A stretch of DNA of 39,535 nucleotides from a virus. A model generated the notes under the pieces. That model did not search any database. It was not told the DNA's origin and was given only the letters and a program-made list of their open reading frames with translations. The stretch's first letter is position 1; each line of letters begins with the position of its first letter. Position numbers and translations under genes: made by a program. Below, piece after piece: positions 1-7,399 of this stretch. The stretch lies in IMG/VR virus record IMGVR_UViG_3300045921_000261, positions 1 to 39,535 of that record, one strand, 5' to 3'.

Positions 1-86
1 GAAGCCAAGTGCGCGCTAAATCTAAATGCTTTTGTGTGTGTATCATACGGAGATTTTCTGTACACTATCTGGACAGCTTTCGGTCT
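1..86. other. Left edge, non-coding flank of integrase
   Basis: This short stretch lies downstream of the integrase stop codon. It is AT-richer than the rest and contains no convincing gene. An attachment site often lies next to an integrase gene, so attP or attL could be here, but I found no convincing matching repeat at the right side of the window. Confidence 0.3.
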
Positions 87-1316
87 TCACTGAACCCTTC
101 CGGACCCAAAAACTCGCGCTGCCATCTGCTCGATGACGCTCTTGCGGCGACGCAAATCCTCCGCCGTATAGTGCATCGTCATCGCCCCACGAGAGTGGCC
201 CATCATCGCGAGCCGGTCACTCATGGCCACCGCAAGCTGGTCGGCCATAGTAGCATGCGCCCGTCGAAACGAATGCCATCCAAGCCACGGCATTCCAAGC
301 CGAACGCCAGTCGGCCGCAAGACGCGGTTGAAAAGGTTGTGCAAATCCACTGGCTTTCCGGTTCGCCCGGCGAAAACCGGTCCGTTCGGACGCTCGATCT
401 GCTTCAGGTACGCAAGAACAATGTCAATCAGCGGGATCGTGCGGCGCCTGGACGGCTGCTTGACGCTGCCGTACTCCCCGTTCGCCCACTGCCAGCGCAC
501 CAACAGGGAGCGTGGTGGTATCACTTCATCTTCGTGTTGCCGATACTCGTCTGTGAGGTTTACGTACTCCCACTTCAGTCCGGCAATCTCCGCGCCGTTC
601 ATACTGGAAAACGAAGCCAGCATCGCGACGCCTCGCGCTGGGTCAGGCAGCACGGAAAGCACTTGCGAAAGCTGCTCGACCGTAGGCGCGTGCCGGGGCT
701 TTGTGTGCATGCACTCGGGCAATGTCACCAGAGCCGCAGGATTGCGTCCCGTGAAGCATCCGACTCGCTCAGCGTAGGAAAACATCGCAGAAATGACGAC
801 GTTCGTGTTCCGCACTGTCTTTGTGGAAAGGCCCTTGGCCCGCATTGCGCTGAGGGCTTTCTGCACGTCTGTTACGCCGACGTCACGCATTCGCATGCTG
901 CCCAGAAACGGAAGAATGTGATTCTTGAGAAGCGAGGCGTATTGAAGACGGGTGTTTTTCTTCAGCATGTCCACATGCCCCGGAAGGAACCGCTGTGCAA
1001 CGAACTGCGCCACGGTCAGCACTGATTGCGGTGTCGCGTTGTTCTGATCCAGCTTGCAGAGGTAAAGGTCCCACGCGAGTCGGCGAGCCTGCTTCTCGGT
1101 CAGATGGTGTGGTCCGCGAGCCGGGCCAAGCGCGACAAGCTTTGACCAACCACGTCGCAGGGTTCCATCTGCGCTGATTTGATCTTCCCGCCATCGCAGC
1201 TTCCACTGTCCGGATTCCACGCGCAACTCGCCGCATTGTTGAAGTCGTTTCCTGGCCATATGAGGCGAGGATACGGGAAACAATGCGATCGGGCGGACGG
1301 CAGCGCCAACAGTCAT
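87..1316 (-). CDS. int: Tyrosine recombinase / phage integrase
   Basis: Site-specific recombinase expected to integrate and excise the phage chromosome. I start it at 1316 (409 aa) because that ATG overlaps the upstream stop as ATGA and follows a purine-rich AAGGAAG; a longer reading frame to 1547 would run through two upstream genes. An N-terminal SAM-like core-binding domain lies at about residues 95-190 and the catalytic domain at 205-400. Visible catalytic residues are K286 in VKQPSRRR, H348 and R351 in WHSFRR, H374 in MGHSRG and Y383 in MHYTAED. The usual first catalytic Arg (R-x-x-E) is Asn240 in MNGAEIAGL. It is the last gene of the early operon, so its expression is tied to the early promoter. 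Confidence 0.9.
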   Translation of the reverse strand: MTVGAAVRPIALFPVSSPHMARKRLQQCGELRVESGQWKLRWREDQISADGTLRRGWSKLVALGPARGPHHLTEKQARRLAWDLYLCKLDQNNATPQSVLTVAQFVAQRFLPGHVDMLKKNTRLQYASLLKNHILPFLGSMRMRDVGVTDVQKALSAMRAKGLSTKTVRNTNVVISAMFSYAERVGCFTGRNPAALVTLPECMHTKPRHAPTVEQLSQVLSVLPDPARGVAMLASFSSMNGAEIAGLKWEYVNLTDEYRQHEDEVIPPRSLLVRWQWANGEYGSVKQPSRRRTIPLIDIVLAYLKQIERPNGPVFAGRTGKPVDLHNLFNRVLRPTGVRLGMPWLGWHSFRRAHATMADQLAVAMSDRLAMMGHSRGAMTMHYTAEDLRRRKSVIEQMAARVFGSGRVQ

Positions 1317-1528
1317 GCGGCCACTTCCTTCTTGACTTCCGAAACAGCACGAGGCAGAAGACGCCACCAAGTCCGCGCTGCGCGATGCGCCTGAAGCAAC
1401 GCTAAGCCGATGCCGGCGCGAACTATGATCAGCGCTCGAATGCCCTGGAGTAGCGGGTCTACGCCGGTTAGCACCCAAAACAAAAACAGGGTAAAAAGTA
1501 CGGCGAACAAGGCGAACCCCAACATCAC
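1313..1528 (-). CDS. Small membrane protein, unknown function
   Basis: 71 aa. The N-terminal third is strongly hydrophobic (ALFAVLFTLFLFWVLTGV, about residues 6-23), predicting one membrane helix, and a second moderately hydrophobic segment (ALIIVRAGIGLALL) follows before a basic tail. Both ends overlap neighbours by the four bases ATGA: the ATPase stop upstream and the integrase start downstream. A GGAGG sequence precedes the start at good spacing. The tight coupling is the main reason for accepting it as a gene. I do not recognise a family. Confidence 0.7.
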   Translation of the reverse strand: MMLGFALFAVLFTLFLFWVLTGVDPLLQGIRALIIVRAGIGLALLQAHRAARTWWRLLPRAVSEVKKEVAA

Positions 1529-2874
1529 TTGACCTCCATCGGGCCATGCGTCACCCGCGTCACCAGAATCTGAAGCCCAGATTGCTCCGCCGCTGCTTCA
1601 AACGCGGCAAACGTTTCTTCGTCCAAGCATTCCGCGTTGTCCATGACCACCAGCGGCAGTTCACCCGCACGAAGACGTGCGACGCGCAAAGCTACCTGCA
1701 CCTGCTTCGCGCGATTCAACCGCTCAAATGGGATGCCGTCGACAAAAACAGATGGGCAGTTTCCGTCCGTGCGAATCTCCACGCCAGGAATGGGCAGTTT
1801 GCCAGCCAGTTCAGCGGCGAGCGCATCCAGGGAATTGATCTGCTCCGTCAATTTTGCTGAGTGCTGGCTGAGTACTTCGGCCTCGATCAATGCCTTATCC
1901 GCAGCGGCCCTCAGGCCTGCCGCACGCTCCAGCTCAGCTGTCACCTGCTCCAAGCGGGCCACTTTTTCCAATAAGCCCTGCCGCTCTTCGCGAAGCGGCG
2001 TAGCTTCTCTCGTAAAGAAAGCATTGGCTTCGTTGACGCAGTCAGCAATGTCGCGATCCCTTTGCGCCTGCCTGGCCGCGCGCTTTTCCCGCAAAAGTGC
2101 GATCTGTTCATCGATGGCGGCCATATCCGAAGCCGCCTGGTTAATCAGGTTTTGCTTTTTTGTTTCGACCTCCCGGCGAACCTTAGCCTCTAGCTGTGCA
2201 AGCGTGGCACTGATTTCCGTCTCACGCTCGTGCGCCGCGACAAGATCCGAACCGACCTTCGCCGCGTCGTCCGCGGGAAGGTTTCTCATGATTTCCTCAG
2301 CGTGCGAGCGCTTCCCACGGGCGGAACCATTGATGCCGGTCCGCTCATCATAAAGGCGCGCCCGGAGGCGCCCTAGAGCCTCTAGGGCGTGGCCCTCACA
2401 ATCAGAGGGCTCGACAGTGACGCCGCATCTCTCCAAAATCTGCTCTGGGGTTACCTTGAGGGGCATTGCCTCGATCAGTAACCGACAGCGTTCCCGCGAG
2501 TCTGCCAGCATAAACTTGACCGGGTCGGCGGACACGCCGTCGATCAGCATTTCCACCAGGGCCTTCGGTGGTAACTTTGCTTTCAGCCCGTCTGGCCCGG
2601 TAGCTGCCAAGTCAGCCCTTTTGCCGTTACGCGGAATGCGTTTACGGATCGTTGTCTCATCGTCCAGGACCAGGACAACCTCGCCGGCATCCGCTCCCTT
2701 GCGAACCAGTGTGGCGTCATAGCCGCCACCGATCAGAGACTTCAGCGCTTCGATGACGCTTGTTTTGCCTGCGCCATTACCTCCGGTAATGAGCGTTACG
2801 CCAGACGGCCGCAACCGGATCTCGGCGGCTTCCACGCCAAGAATGTTCGATATTCTCAACAGGGATGCCTTCAT
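1525..2874 (-). CDS. SMC/SbcC-like AAA ATPase
   Basis: 449 aa. A Walker A motif GGNGAGKT lies at about residues 31-38, a long Glu/Arg/Ala-rich coiled coil occupies about 190-330, and a C-terminal Walker B reads LVVMDNAECLDEE. This is the split-ATPase layout of RecF/SbcC/SMC proteins in miniature. The signature-loop region reads LNRAKQVQVALRVA rather than LSGG-type. Phage versions are commonly found beside exonucleases and are thought to help in recombination or repair of DNA ends. I start at ATG 2874, which overlaps the upstream stop as TGATG; a GTG at 2883 in the same frame is the alternative. It sits two genes from the YqaJ-like exonuclease, suggesting joint action. Confidence 0.8.
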   Translation of the reverse strand: MKASLLRISNILGVEAAEIRLRPSGVTLITGGNGAGKTSVIEALKSLIGGGYDATLVRKGADAGEVVLVLDDETTIRKRIPRNGKRADLAATGPDGLKAKLPPKALVEMLIDGVSADPVKFMLADSRERCRLLIEAMPLKVTPEQILERCGVTVEPSDCEGHALEALGRLRARLYDERTGINGSARGKRSHAEEIMRNLPADDAAKVGSDLVAAHERETEISATLAQLEAKVRREVETKKQNLINQAASDMAAIDEQIALLREKRAARQAQRDRDIADCVNEANAFFTREATPLREERQGLLEKVARLEQVTAELERAAGLRAAADKALIEAEVLSQHSAKLTEQINSLDALAAELAGKLPIPGVEIRTDGNCPSVFVDGIPFERLNRAKQVQVALRVARLRAGELPLVVMDNAECLDEETFAAFEAAAEQSGLQILVTRVTHGPMEVK

Positions 2875-4136
2875 CAAAACCACCCCGCTCGCGTGTCGAC
2901 GTCTGTCGCAACAACTGATGCAGGCGCAACTACTGCTTGGTTGGCATGCTCCGCAAGCTGTTTGCGCAAGGCATCTGTTTTTGCGCGCGTGGCGGCCGCC
3001 GCATTGCGGCTCATTGCGTCGACGGCTACATCTGCGCTAGCCTCATCAGGGTAAAACTCAGCAGCGATCATAGCCGCTTGAGATGCCTCGTCCTCATCGC
3101 CTTCGTCGATAAGTTCCAGATCATCAACCGGACCAGCAATTCGCCGCGGTGCGGTTCCCATCGCCTCTCGAAACTGAATCGACTGCTCCAGAAGTTTCTG
3201 CTTCAGGTCGGCTACAGTTTCTGCGCGAAATTCCAGTGAGACACCGTACTGCTTAACGGCTTGTCCGTTATGCCGTGTCAGGTATGGACGCAGGACCATG
3301 CGGAACGGGACACCAGAGAGATATCCCTGCCGCCAGTCGCCACGTCCGGTTAGTGTCCGGAAAATCTGAAGCGCGGAGTATACCTGCGTGATCGAACGAA
3401 ATCCGCTGGTGTGAAAGTACGCCGTACCGCCCAGTCGGATCTTGTTTGCCAATTGAAGCTTCAGATCTCCGGACGGCTTGCACGGTGACGGTTGCTCCTT
3501 ATTGCCGCTGGTCACCGGCCTTGAAAAGCGGCAGCCATTCGACCAGCACGAATTGTGCAGAATAACGTATCGCGATCCGGCAGCATCGGCGAGCGCGGCT
3601 GCTTGCTTCTCTTCGGCCGTTGCGGACTTGTCCTCCGCAACAAACGATACTAGCCGTTGCGCGTCAACGCCGTTTCCTCGGCACCGAAGCTGAGTTGCAC
3701 TCCACATAGCAAAGGACGTCTCGAACGGATCGTCGGACAGGAAAATCACATCAATCTCCGTCGGCATTGGGCCGTGCGCCTCGATCGCGTCGAAGTCCGG
3801 CTCCATCCCTTCTCCAGACGGTCGGCCAAACGTAAAAAACGGCAGCTTGCGCGGGTAGTTCGCTTCTGGCGCATTCGGCAAAAACTCCCGATATGCTTTC
3901 TCCGCTTCAGCTCGGGTAGCGTACTGGTGCCGCTTCGCATCCTTGCCTACACCGACCTCGATCCACCACTTGACCATCCCAGGAGTGTCAGTAGCCTGCG
4001 TGTAGACGAGCAGCGCTTTTCCCTTCGGGGCGCCGATCGATATCTTGAGAATTTTGGGCTCCCGTATGATTGGGCTGCCACTCAAGTCGTGCGTTACGCC
4101 GTACAACCGCGAAAAGTCAATCTGTGAGTCCGTCAT
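2874..4136 (-). CDS. phiC31 gp3-like metal-binding protein (recombination directionality factor family)
   Basis: 420 aa. The central region has the pattern seen in phage proteins annotated as hydrolase/metal-binding or recombination directionality factor: FLSDDP near 132-137, CRGNG at 152-156, then C197, C202 and C219 followed by KPSG, LGGTAYFHTSGFRSI and LSGVPFRMVL. The four Cys suggest a zinc site. The C-terminal 100 residues are acidic then Ala-rich and probably disordered. In phiC31 and Bxb1 the family directs serine integrases, yet here the integrase is a tyrosine recombinase, so a general DNA-recombination role is also possible. It starts 13 bases after the exonuclease stop with AAGGGA as ribosome site. 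Confidence 0.65.
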   Translation of the reverse strand: MTDSQIDFSRLYGVTHDLSGSPIIREPKILKISIGAPKGKALLVYTQATDTPGMVKWWIEVGVGKDAKRHQYATRAEAEKAYREFLPNAPEANYPRKLPFFTFGRPSGEGMEPDFDAIEAHGPMPTEIDVIFLSDDPFETSFAMWSATQLRCRGNGVDAQRLVSFVAEDKSATAEEKQAAALADAAGSRYVILHNSCWSNGCRFSRPVTSGNKEQPSPCKPSGDLKLQLANKIRLGGTAYFHTSGFRSITQVYSALQIFRTLTGRGDWRQGYLSGVPFRMVLRPYLTRHNGQAVKQYGVSLEFRAETVADLKQKLLEQSIQFREAMGTAPRRIAGPVDDLELIDEGDEDEASQAAMIAAEFYPDEASADVAVDAMSRNAAAATRAKTDALRKQLAEHANQAVVAPASVVATDVDTRAGWF

Positions 4137-4149
4137 AAAGTGTTCCCTT

Positions 4150-5091
4150 TCAGGCCGGATAAACTCTCAAGCTACGAACGGTGGATGGCGCCACCGTGTA
4201 ACCCTTCCGATAGGTAGCTCGGTAGGTGATTCGAGTGCCGTTCGCCCGCACTGCCTGCCTATCGCCCAGTGCCGACTTTAGCTGTGCCCCAAGTGACTCC
4301 TTCAACTCGCGAGCTTCCGCCTCGATGCGCTGCGCGTCCGCGTACTCCTTGGCCAGCTGCTCCAGGGACGGATCGTCTTCAAATTCGCCTGGCGCATCGT
4401 CGATCAGCGCCAGCAGCGCCGAACCTTGACAGGACTTCCGATAGCAGCATTTAGCGCAACGCCGGTCGCCAGGCGCTAGGCGCTCCGGCATCTCGCCGGA
4501 TTGCACCATGGCCCATGTGCGAATCTCGGCGTCCATCAGGTTGCGAATTAGCACATCATCGCGCTCGACATCCCACCAGAGCAGTTGCCAACCGTCCGGC
4601 CAGAACACCGCATAGGAACCCCACTGCCAGCCGGTAACCATCAGGCCGTGTTGCACCTGCAAGATGTAGTCTTCGGGAATTCCGTCACGCTTGATTCGGT
4701 GAAACGACTCCCGCCCCACACATTTGATTTCCAGGTAACCCGGCCGGACCAGTCCGCCCTGGCCAGAGACTTCTTCCACGCGGCGGTCCATGTGGACGCC
4801 AAGAAATTCGTAGTAATTGTGGCGCTGAGTGCCGACAACGCGCACCACGCGATTTGTCGCTCGCGCATACTTGTCGGCGATCAACGCCTCCATCTCGCGG
4901 CCCCGCTCCATCGCGGCGGTCTCTTCGTCCTCGTAATCCGGAATGACGCCGCGCTTATCCATTACCAGCCGCCGCCGGCATCCATATCCGATGTTCATCG
5001 CCGCGGCGGCATCCGATCCGCCGATCATCGTCCGGCGCTCAGCAAGAAAATTCGAACGCGCAGTGCGGCGATCATCAGCGGCAGTTATCAT
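4150..5091 (-). CDS. YqaJ-like PD-(D/E)XK exonuclease with Cas4/AddB-type cysteine pattern
   Basis: 313 aa. GGSDAAAAM at 24-32, RGREME at 63-68, D102, EIK at 121-123 and QVQHGL at 145-150 are the motif series of YqaJ/lambda-exonuclease nucleases, which resect DNA ends for single-strand annealing recombination. Beyond the nuclease core there is C212-x2-C215-x5-C221, plus C38 near the N-terminus; this is the spacing of the iron-sulfur ligands in Cas4 and AddB. A helical, Glu/Ala-rich tail follows. It overlaps the upstream gene as ATGA. No RecT, Erf or Red-beta partner is visible; the ATPase or gp3-like protein may take that place. Confidence 0.82.
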   Translation of the reverse strand: MITAADDRRTARSNFLAERRTMIGGSDAAAAMNIGYGCRRRLVMDKRGVIPDYEDEETAAMERGREMEALIADKYARATNRVVRVVGTQRHNYYEFLGVHMDRRVEEVSGQGGLVRPGYLEIKCVGRESFHRIKRDGIPEDYILQVQHGLMVTGWQWGSYAVFWPDGWQLLWWDVERDDVLIRNLMDAEIRTWAMVQSGEMPERLAPGDRRCAKCCYRKSCQGSALLALIDDAPGEFEDDPSLEQLAKEYADAQRIEAEARELKESLGAQLKSALGDRQAVRANGTRITYRATYRKGYTVAPSTVRSLRVYPA

Positions 5092-5291
5092 CGTTTCTCT
5101 TTCTGTGGCCGCGAGCGCTGCGCTAAGTCGGTAATGTGCGTGATTGCGACGTGCAGTATCGCTTTCAGCTGGTGCGGGTCGCCTCCCGTTAGCTCTAGCC
5201 CGTAACGAATGACGTCCTTTGCTAAGGTGTGATGACCGTCCATCTGGGCGATACTCATTGCCAACTCATGGCTTGTCTGGATCGCGCTCAT
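5088..5291 (-). CDS. Small hypothetical protein (67 aa)
   Basis: 67 aa, His-rich in the middle, ending in a basic tail (QRSRPQKEKR). It is accepted because GAGGG lies six bases before its ATG, its start shares a base with the upstream stop (TAATG) and its stop overlaps the exonuclease start (ATGA). No domain recognised. Its position immediately before the exonuclease suggests an early or recombination-linked role, which is inference only. Confidence 0.6.
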   Translation of the reverse strand: MSAIQTSHELAMSIAQMDGHHTLAKDVIRYGLELTGGDPHQLKAILHVAITHITDLAQRSRPQKEKR

Positions 5292-5632
5292 TATTGACCC
5301 TCACGATTAGCGAGGGCGGTGACGCAAGGAGAATCGTCACCGCCGCTCGCTTGCTCGCCAGGCCGAGCGCCGGCAAGATGGACGGGGCTGTTTTTGATCG
5401 GAAGCGGGCGTTTCCTCCCCCGCTTACTCCTTTCACTTTGATCAGCCCCGGTAAGCCGTCTCCATACTGTGGCCACGTAGTCCGCCCGGCTAGGGTCATC
5501 CTCTTTGTCAAGCGGAATTCTTCGCCGATTCACCGTGACTCGGTTACCGTTCTGAACATCGTGAGTTTTACTCAGCGACGATCCAGAAAAACTACACTTG
5601 CCGTCAACGTAGAACGAATCGTCGCGTTTCAT
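5291..5632 (-). CDS. Small hypothetical protein (113 aa)
   Basis: 113 aa, charged, with an Asp/Tyr-containing N-terminus (MKRDDSFYVDGKC) and a basic RGRKR patch in the second half. I start it at ATG 5632, which overlaps the stop of the preceding membrane protein gene as ATGA; the same frame is open further upstream to 5806, but that part is a shadow of that gene. The downstream junction is TAATG. No family recognised. Confidence 0.55.
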   Translation of the reverse strand: MKRDDSFYVDGKCSFSGSSLSKTHDVQNGNRVTVNRRRIPLDKEDDPSRADYVATVWRRLTGADQSERSKRGRKRPLPIKNSPVHLAGARPGEQASGGDDSPCVTALANREGQ

Positions 5633-5835
5633 CTCGCCACCAGCCTGATAACAAGAACAACCACCACGCCCGCCAGCAACGATGCGATTGACGCTGCACA
5701 CGTCAGCATCTTGCGCGATCTGGCCGCGTCTTGCTTGGCCTCTATCAGCGCGTACATGGCCGCAGCTGGATGTCGATTTGCAAGAGCCGTCTCGCAATCC
5801 CGCCATCCCTGCTCGTAGCTGTCAATTTCAATCAT
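5629..5835 (-). CDS. Small C-terminally anchored membrane protein
   Basis: 68 aa. A hydrophilic N-terminal half (MIEIDSYEQGWRDCETAL) is followed by one clear hydrophobic helix near the end (MLTCAASIASLLAGVVVVLV) and a short RLVAR tail, so a tail-anchored or single-pass protein is expected. GGAGGGG precedes the start, and both ends overlap neighbours as ATGA. Function unknown; small membrane proteins in early phage operons often have exclusion or host-takeover roles, but nothing in the sequence proves it. Confidence 0.65.
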   Translation of the reverse strand: MIEIDSYEQGWRDCETALANRHPAAAMYALIEAKQDAARSRKMLTCAASIASLLAGVVVVLVIRLVAR

Positions 5836-6161
5836 TTCCCCTCCCCGAGCGACGAGCTAGGCATCGGGGCAACCGGAATGGTGATTTCGCCCTCGGATTT
5901 CAGCTCTTCAACGGTGACCACGCAGCCCACGCCGGAGGGAACAAGGAATGTTCTGGCTGGTACCCGCGTTAATGCCTCTTGCTCTTCCTTCCCACACCGC
6001 ACGTGGATTTGATACAGACGAACTGAACCATCGGCTGGTGGGTATGCGGTTACGATGAGCAGATCCAGGGCGCCTGGCAGCGCAATACGCATCGGCGTGA
6101 CGATTGGATTGGCAAATGCAGTGCAAGCCAGCACCGCCACAGATAATTTACGAAAAGTCAT
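5832..6161 (-). CDS. Small exported protein (signal peptide)
   Basis: 109 aa. The N-terminus MTFRKLSVAVLACTAFA is a short Sec-type signal peptide with probable cleavage after AFA. The mature part is about 90 residues with two Cys (HVRCGK and GVGCVV) that could form a disulfide in the periplasm. AAGGAG lies seven bases before the ATG, one of the best ribosome sites in the operon. The stop overlaps the next gene as ATGA. I recognise no family. Confidence 0.65.
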   Translation of the reverse strand: MTFRKLSVAVLACTAFANPIVTPMRIALPGALDLLIVTAYPPADGSVRLYQIHVRCGKEEQEALTRVPARTFLVPSGVGCVVTVEELKSEGEITIPVAPMPSSSLGEGK

Positions 6162-6194
6162 CCGGCAACTCCTTTTTTGACCCTTCCCTGAAAA

Positions 6195-6551
6195 TCAGGC
6201 AGCGAACCGGTTGACAGTGGCCGCAGCCAAAGTAGGCGGTGGAAACTCCGAGAGATCCTGCCAAACCCGTATGGCAATCAGCCGATATTCCTCGTTCAGA
6301 TGAACCCGGAATCTCATCCGCGCGATCTCCGACTGCCGCTTGTGAATCTCGTTGAACCCAAAAATCACCAACTGAATCTGACGCTTCGTCACCCTGGCTC
6401 TGCGGGCTATCTCATCACCGGGAACACGGGCCTGCCACATGCGGTAGATTTCCCAACGAACTGAATCTGGCGGCAGTACAACGGTTTGCAATTTTTTTTG
6501 GACTATCTGTCCTGGAAAACGCACAACATTGTTCAAGATGTTTGCCTCCAT
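6195..6551 (-). CDS. Small helical protein with helix-turn-helix-like segment
   Basis: 118 aa. Residues about 30-62 (SVRWEIYRMW, then GDEIARRARVTKRQIQLVIF) look like a helix-turn-helix as in small phage regulators or terminase-small-like proteins. The rest is helical and basic. It begins nine bases after the stop of the preceding gene. A DNA-binding role in controlling the early operon or in recombination is plausible. Confidence in the gene is good, in the function low. Confidence 0.6.
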   Translation of the reverse strand: MEANILNNVVRFPGQIVQKKLQTVVLPPDSVRWEIYRMWQARVPGDEIARRARVTKRQIQLVIFGFNEIHKRQSEIARMRFRVHLNEEYRLIAIRVWQDLSEFPPPTLAAATVNRFAA

Positions 6552-6560
6552 TTCTCTGCA

Positions 6561-6827
6561 CTACAACGCGGCGCGCGTTCCGGCCGATCTCTTAAACTCG
6601 TCGAATCCGGGGCACTCCATCTCTGCCAGTTTCATTTCCAGCCGCAGGGAAACAGTGTTCCCAACGCGATCAAACACCCGATCCTTGACTTGCTGTTGCG
6701 ACAGCCCGGTTTGCCCAGCCAGCGTACGGATGACGTTCGGATTTTCGAGCAGCCACGCCGTTCTCTTGGCATTCAGCTCTGCCATCGCGTCCTTGCACTC
6801 TTTCCGAAACCACCCTGCGACGTTCAT
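6561..6827 (-). CDS. Small hypothetical protein, possible HTH
   Basis: 88 aa, starting MNVAGWFRKECKDAM. The middle segment LAGQTGLSQQQVKDRVF resembles a helix-turn-helix. The start at 6827 is chosen because it overlaps the stop of the RHH-like gene as ATGA; the open frame extends to 7052 but would cross that gene. Second gene of the early operon, where regulators are common. No family recognised. Confidence 0.6.
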   Translation of the reverse strand: MNVAGWFRKECKDAMAELNAKRTAWLLENPNVIRTLAGQTGLSQQQVKDRVFDRVGNTVSLRLEMKLAEMECPGFDEFKRSAGTRAAL

Positions 6828-7015
6828 TGCCCTTTTCTCCCGCGGCCGATGTAAAGGCTCACGGCCAGCGTTACCAGGTCTTGAACTGTCATCTTCCTCG
6901 CTTGCGCCTCCTCCTTCAGGCGTGAATGAAGCGAATACGGCAGCCGGACATTGACCTGGACCCGAATCCGATCCAAGTCTGGTACGATGCTGCTTGCTCG
7001 CTTGCTTGCTATCAC
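6824..7015 (-). CDS. Ribbon-helix-helix (CopG/Arc-like) DNA-binding protein, first early gene
   Basis: 63 aa. After a basic N-terminal arm, IRVQVNVRLP forms the expected beta ribbon and LHSRLKEEAQARKMTVQDLV the two helices of an RHH fold; RGRKGQ ends the protein. Such proteins bind operators as dimers and often repress their own promoter. The start is a GTG at 7015 with no Shine-Dalgarno. It lies seven bases after a -10 element, so a leaderless transcript is predicted. A 13-bp palindrome lies in that promoter, making this protein or the divergent one at 7079 the likely ligand. Confidence 0.7.
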   Translation of the reverse strand: MIASKRASSIVPDLDRIRVQVNVRLPYSLHSRLKEEAQARKMTVQDLVTLAVSLYIGRGRKGQ

Positions 7016-7022
7016 GTGGTCG

Positions 7023-7052
7023 AGTATGGGGGGAAATTCCCCAAGCTGTCAA
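7023..7052 (-). promoter_or_regulatory. Early leftward promoter
   Basis: Read on the minus strand: TTGACA (7052-7047, full consensus), an 18-base spacer, then CATACT (7028-7023). The predicted start is at about 7016-7015, on the GTG of the first gene. The spacer holds a palindrome that a repressor could use to block RNA polymerase. Confidence 0.6.
7030..7042. promoter_or_regulatory. Candidate operator palindrome
   Basis: GGGGAAATTCCCC is a perfect inverted repeat with a single central base. It lies wholly between the -35 and -10 of the early promoter and in the 63-bp gap between two divergent RHH-like genes, the position expected for a switch operator. Confidence 0.55.
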
Positions 7053-7078
7053 GAGGAAACTTCGCCGAGGAATGCTAA

Positions 7079-7384
7079 ATGGCTGATATAAGGGCGAATC
7101 GAGTTCCGGATGAACTGTTGGATCGCATCAAGCACGCGATCGTTAACCGCAAGGTGTCTTCGATCCGTGAAGCCGCCATCGAAGCATTTGAGGAGTGGCT
7201 GGCCAAGGGAGACGACGTGTCCAATCGAAAGCCGATGATTCCAGAAGAAGCGCTTGCTTACCTGGATTTCTTGGAGAATGGAGATCCCGACGCAGTTCGC
7301 ATTGTCCGCGAGTTTGTCTGGAACCACGCCAGAAGGAAACCAGTACTCCACAGTACTTCAGCTTTAATGAAAAAAGGTCGATAG
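7079..7384 (+). CDS. RHH-like regulator, divergent from the early operon
   Basis: 101 aa. NRVPDELLDRIKHAIVNRKV followed by SSIREAAIEAFEEWL has the helix spacing of CopG/Arc or antitoxin-like RHH proteins, and an acidic middle leads to a C-terminal helix and basic tail. GAGGA lies eight bases before the ATG. Its position opposite the early operon suggests a repressor that maintains lysogeny or an anti-repressor. No toxin-like partner follows. The RHH assignment rests on pattern only. Confidence 0.65.
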   Translation: MADIRANRVPDELLDRIKHAIVNRKVSSIREAAIEAFEEWLAKGDDVSNRKPMIPEEALAYLDFLENGDPDAVRIVREFVWNHARRKPVLHSTSALMKKGR

Positions 7385-7399
7385 GTATGATGATTAAGC

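Noticed and set aside
16-23. CTAAATCT shared with the 30-bp repeat as an att core
   Set aside because: Eight bases are too few to separate from chance; the surrounding bases do not match.
9-1025. Plus-strand open frame opposite the integrase
   Set aside because: It is antisense to the integrase, rich in Arg and His, and has no domain.
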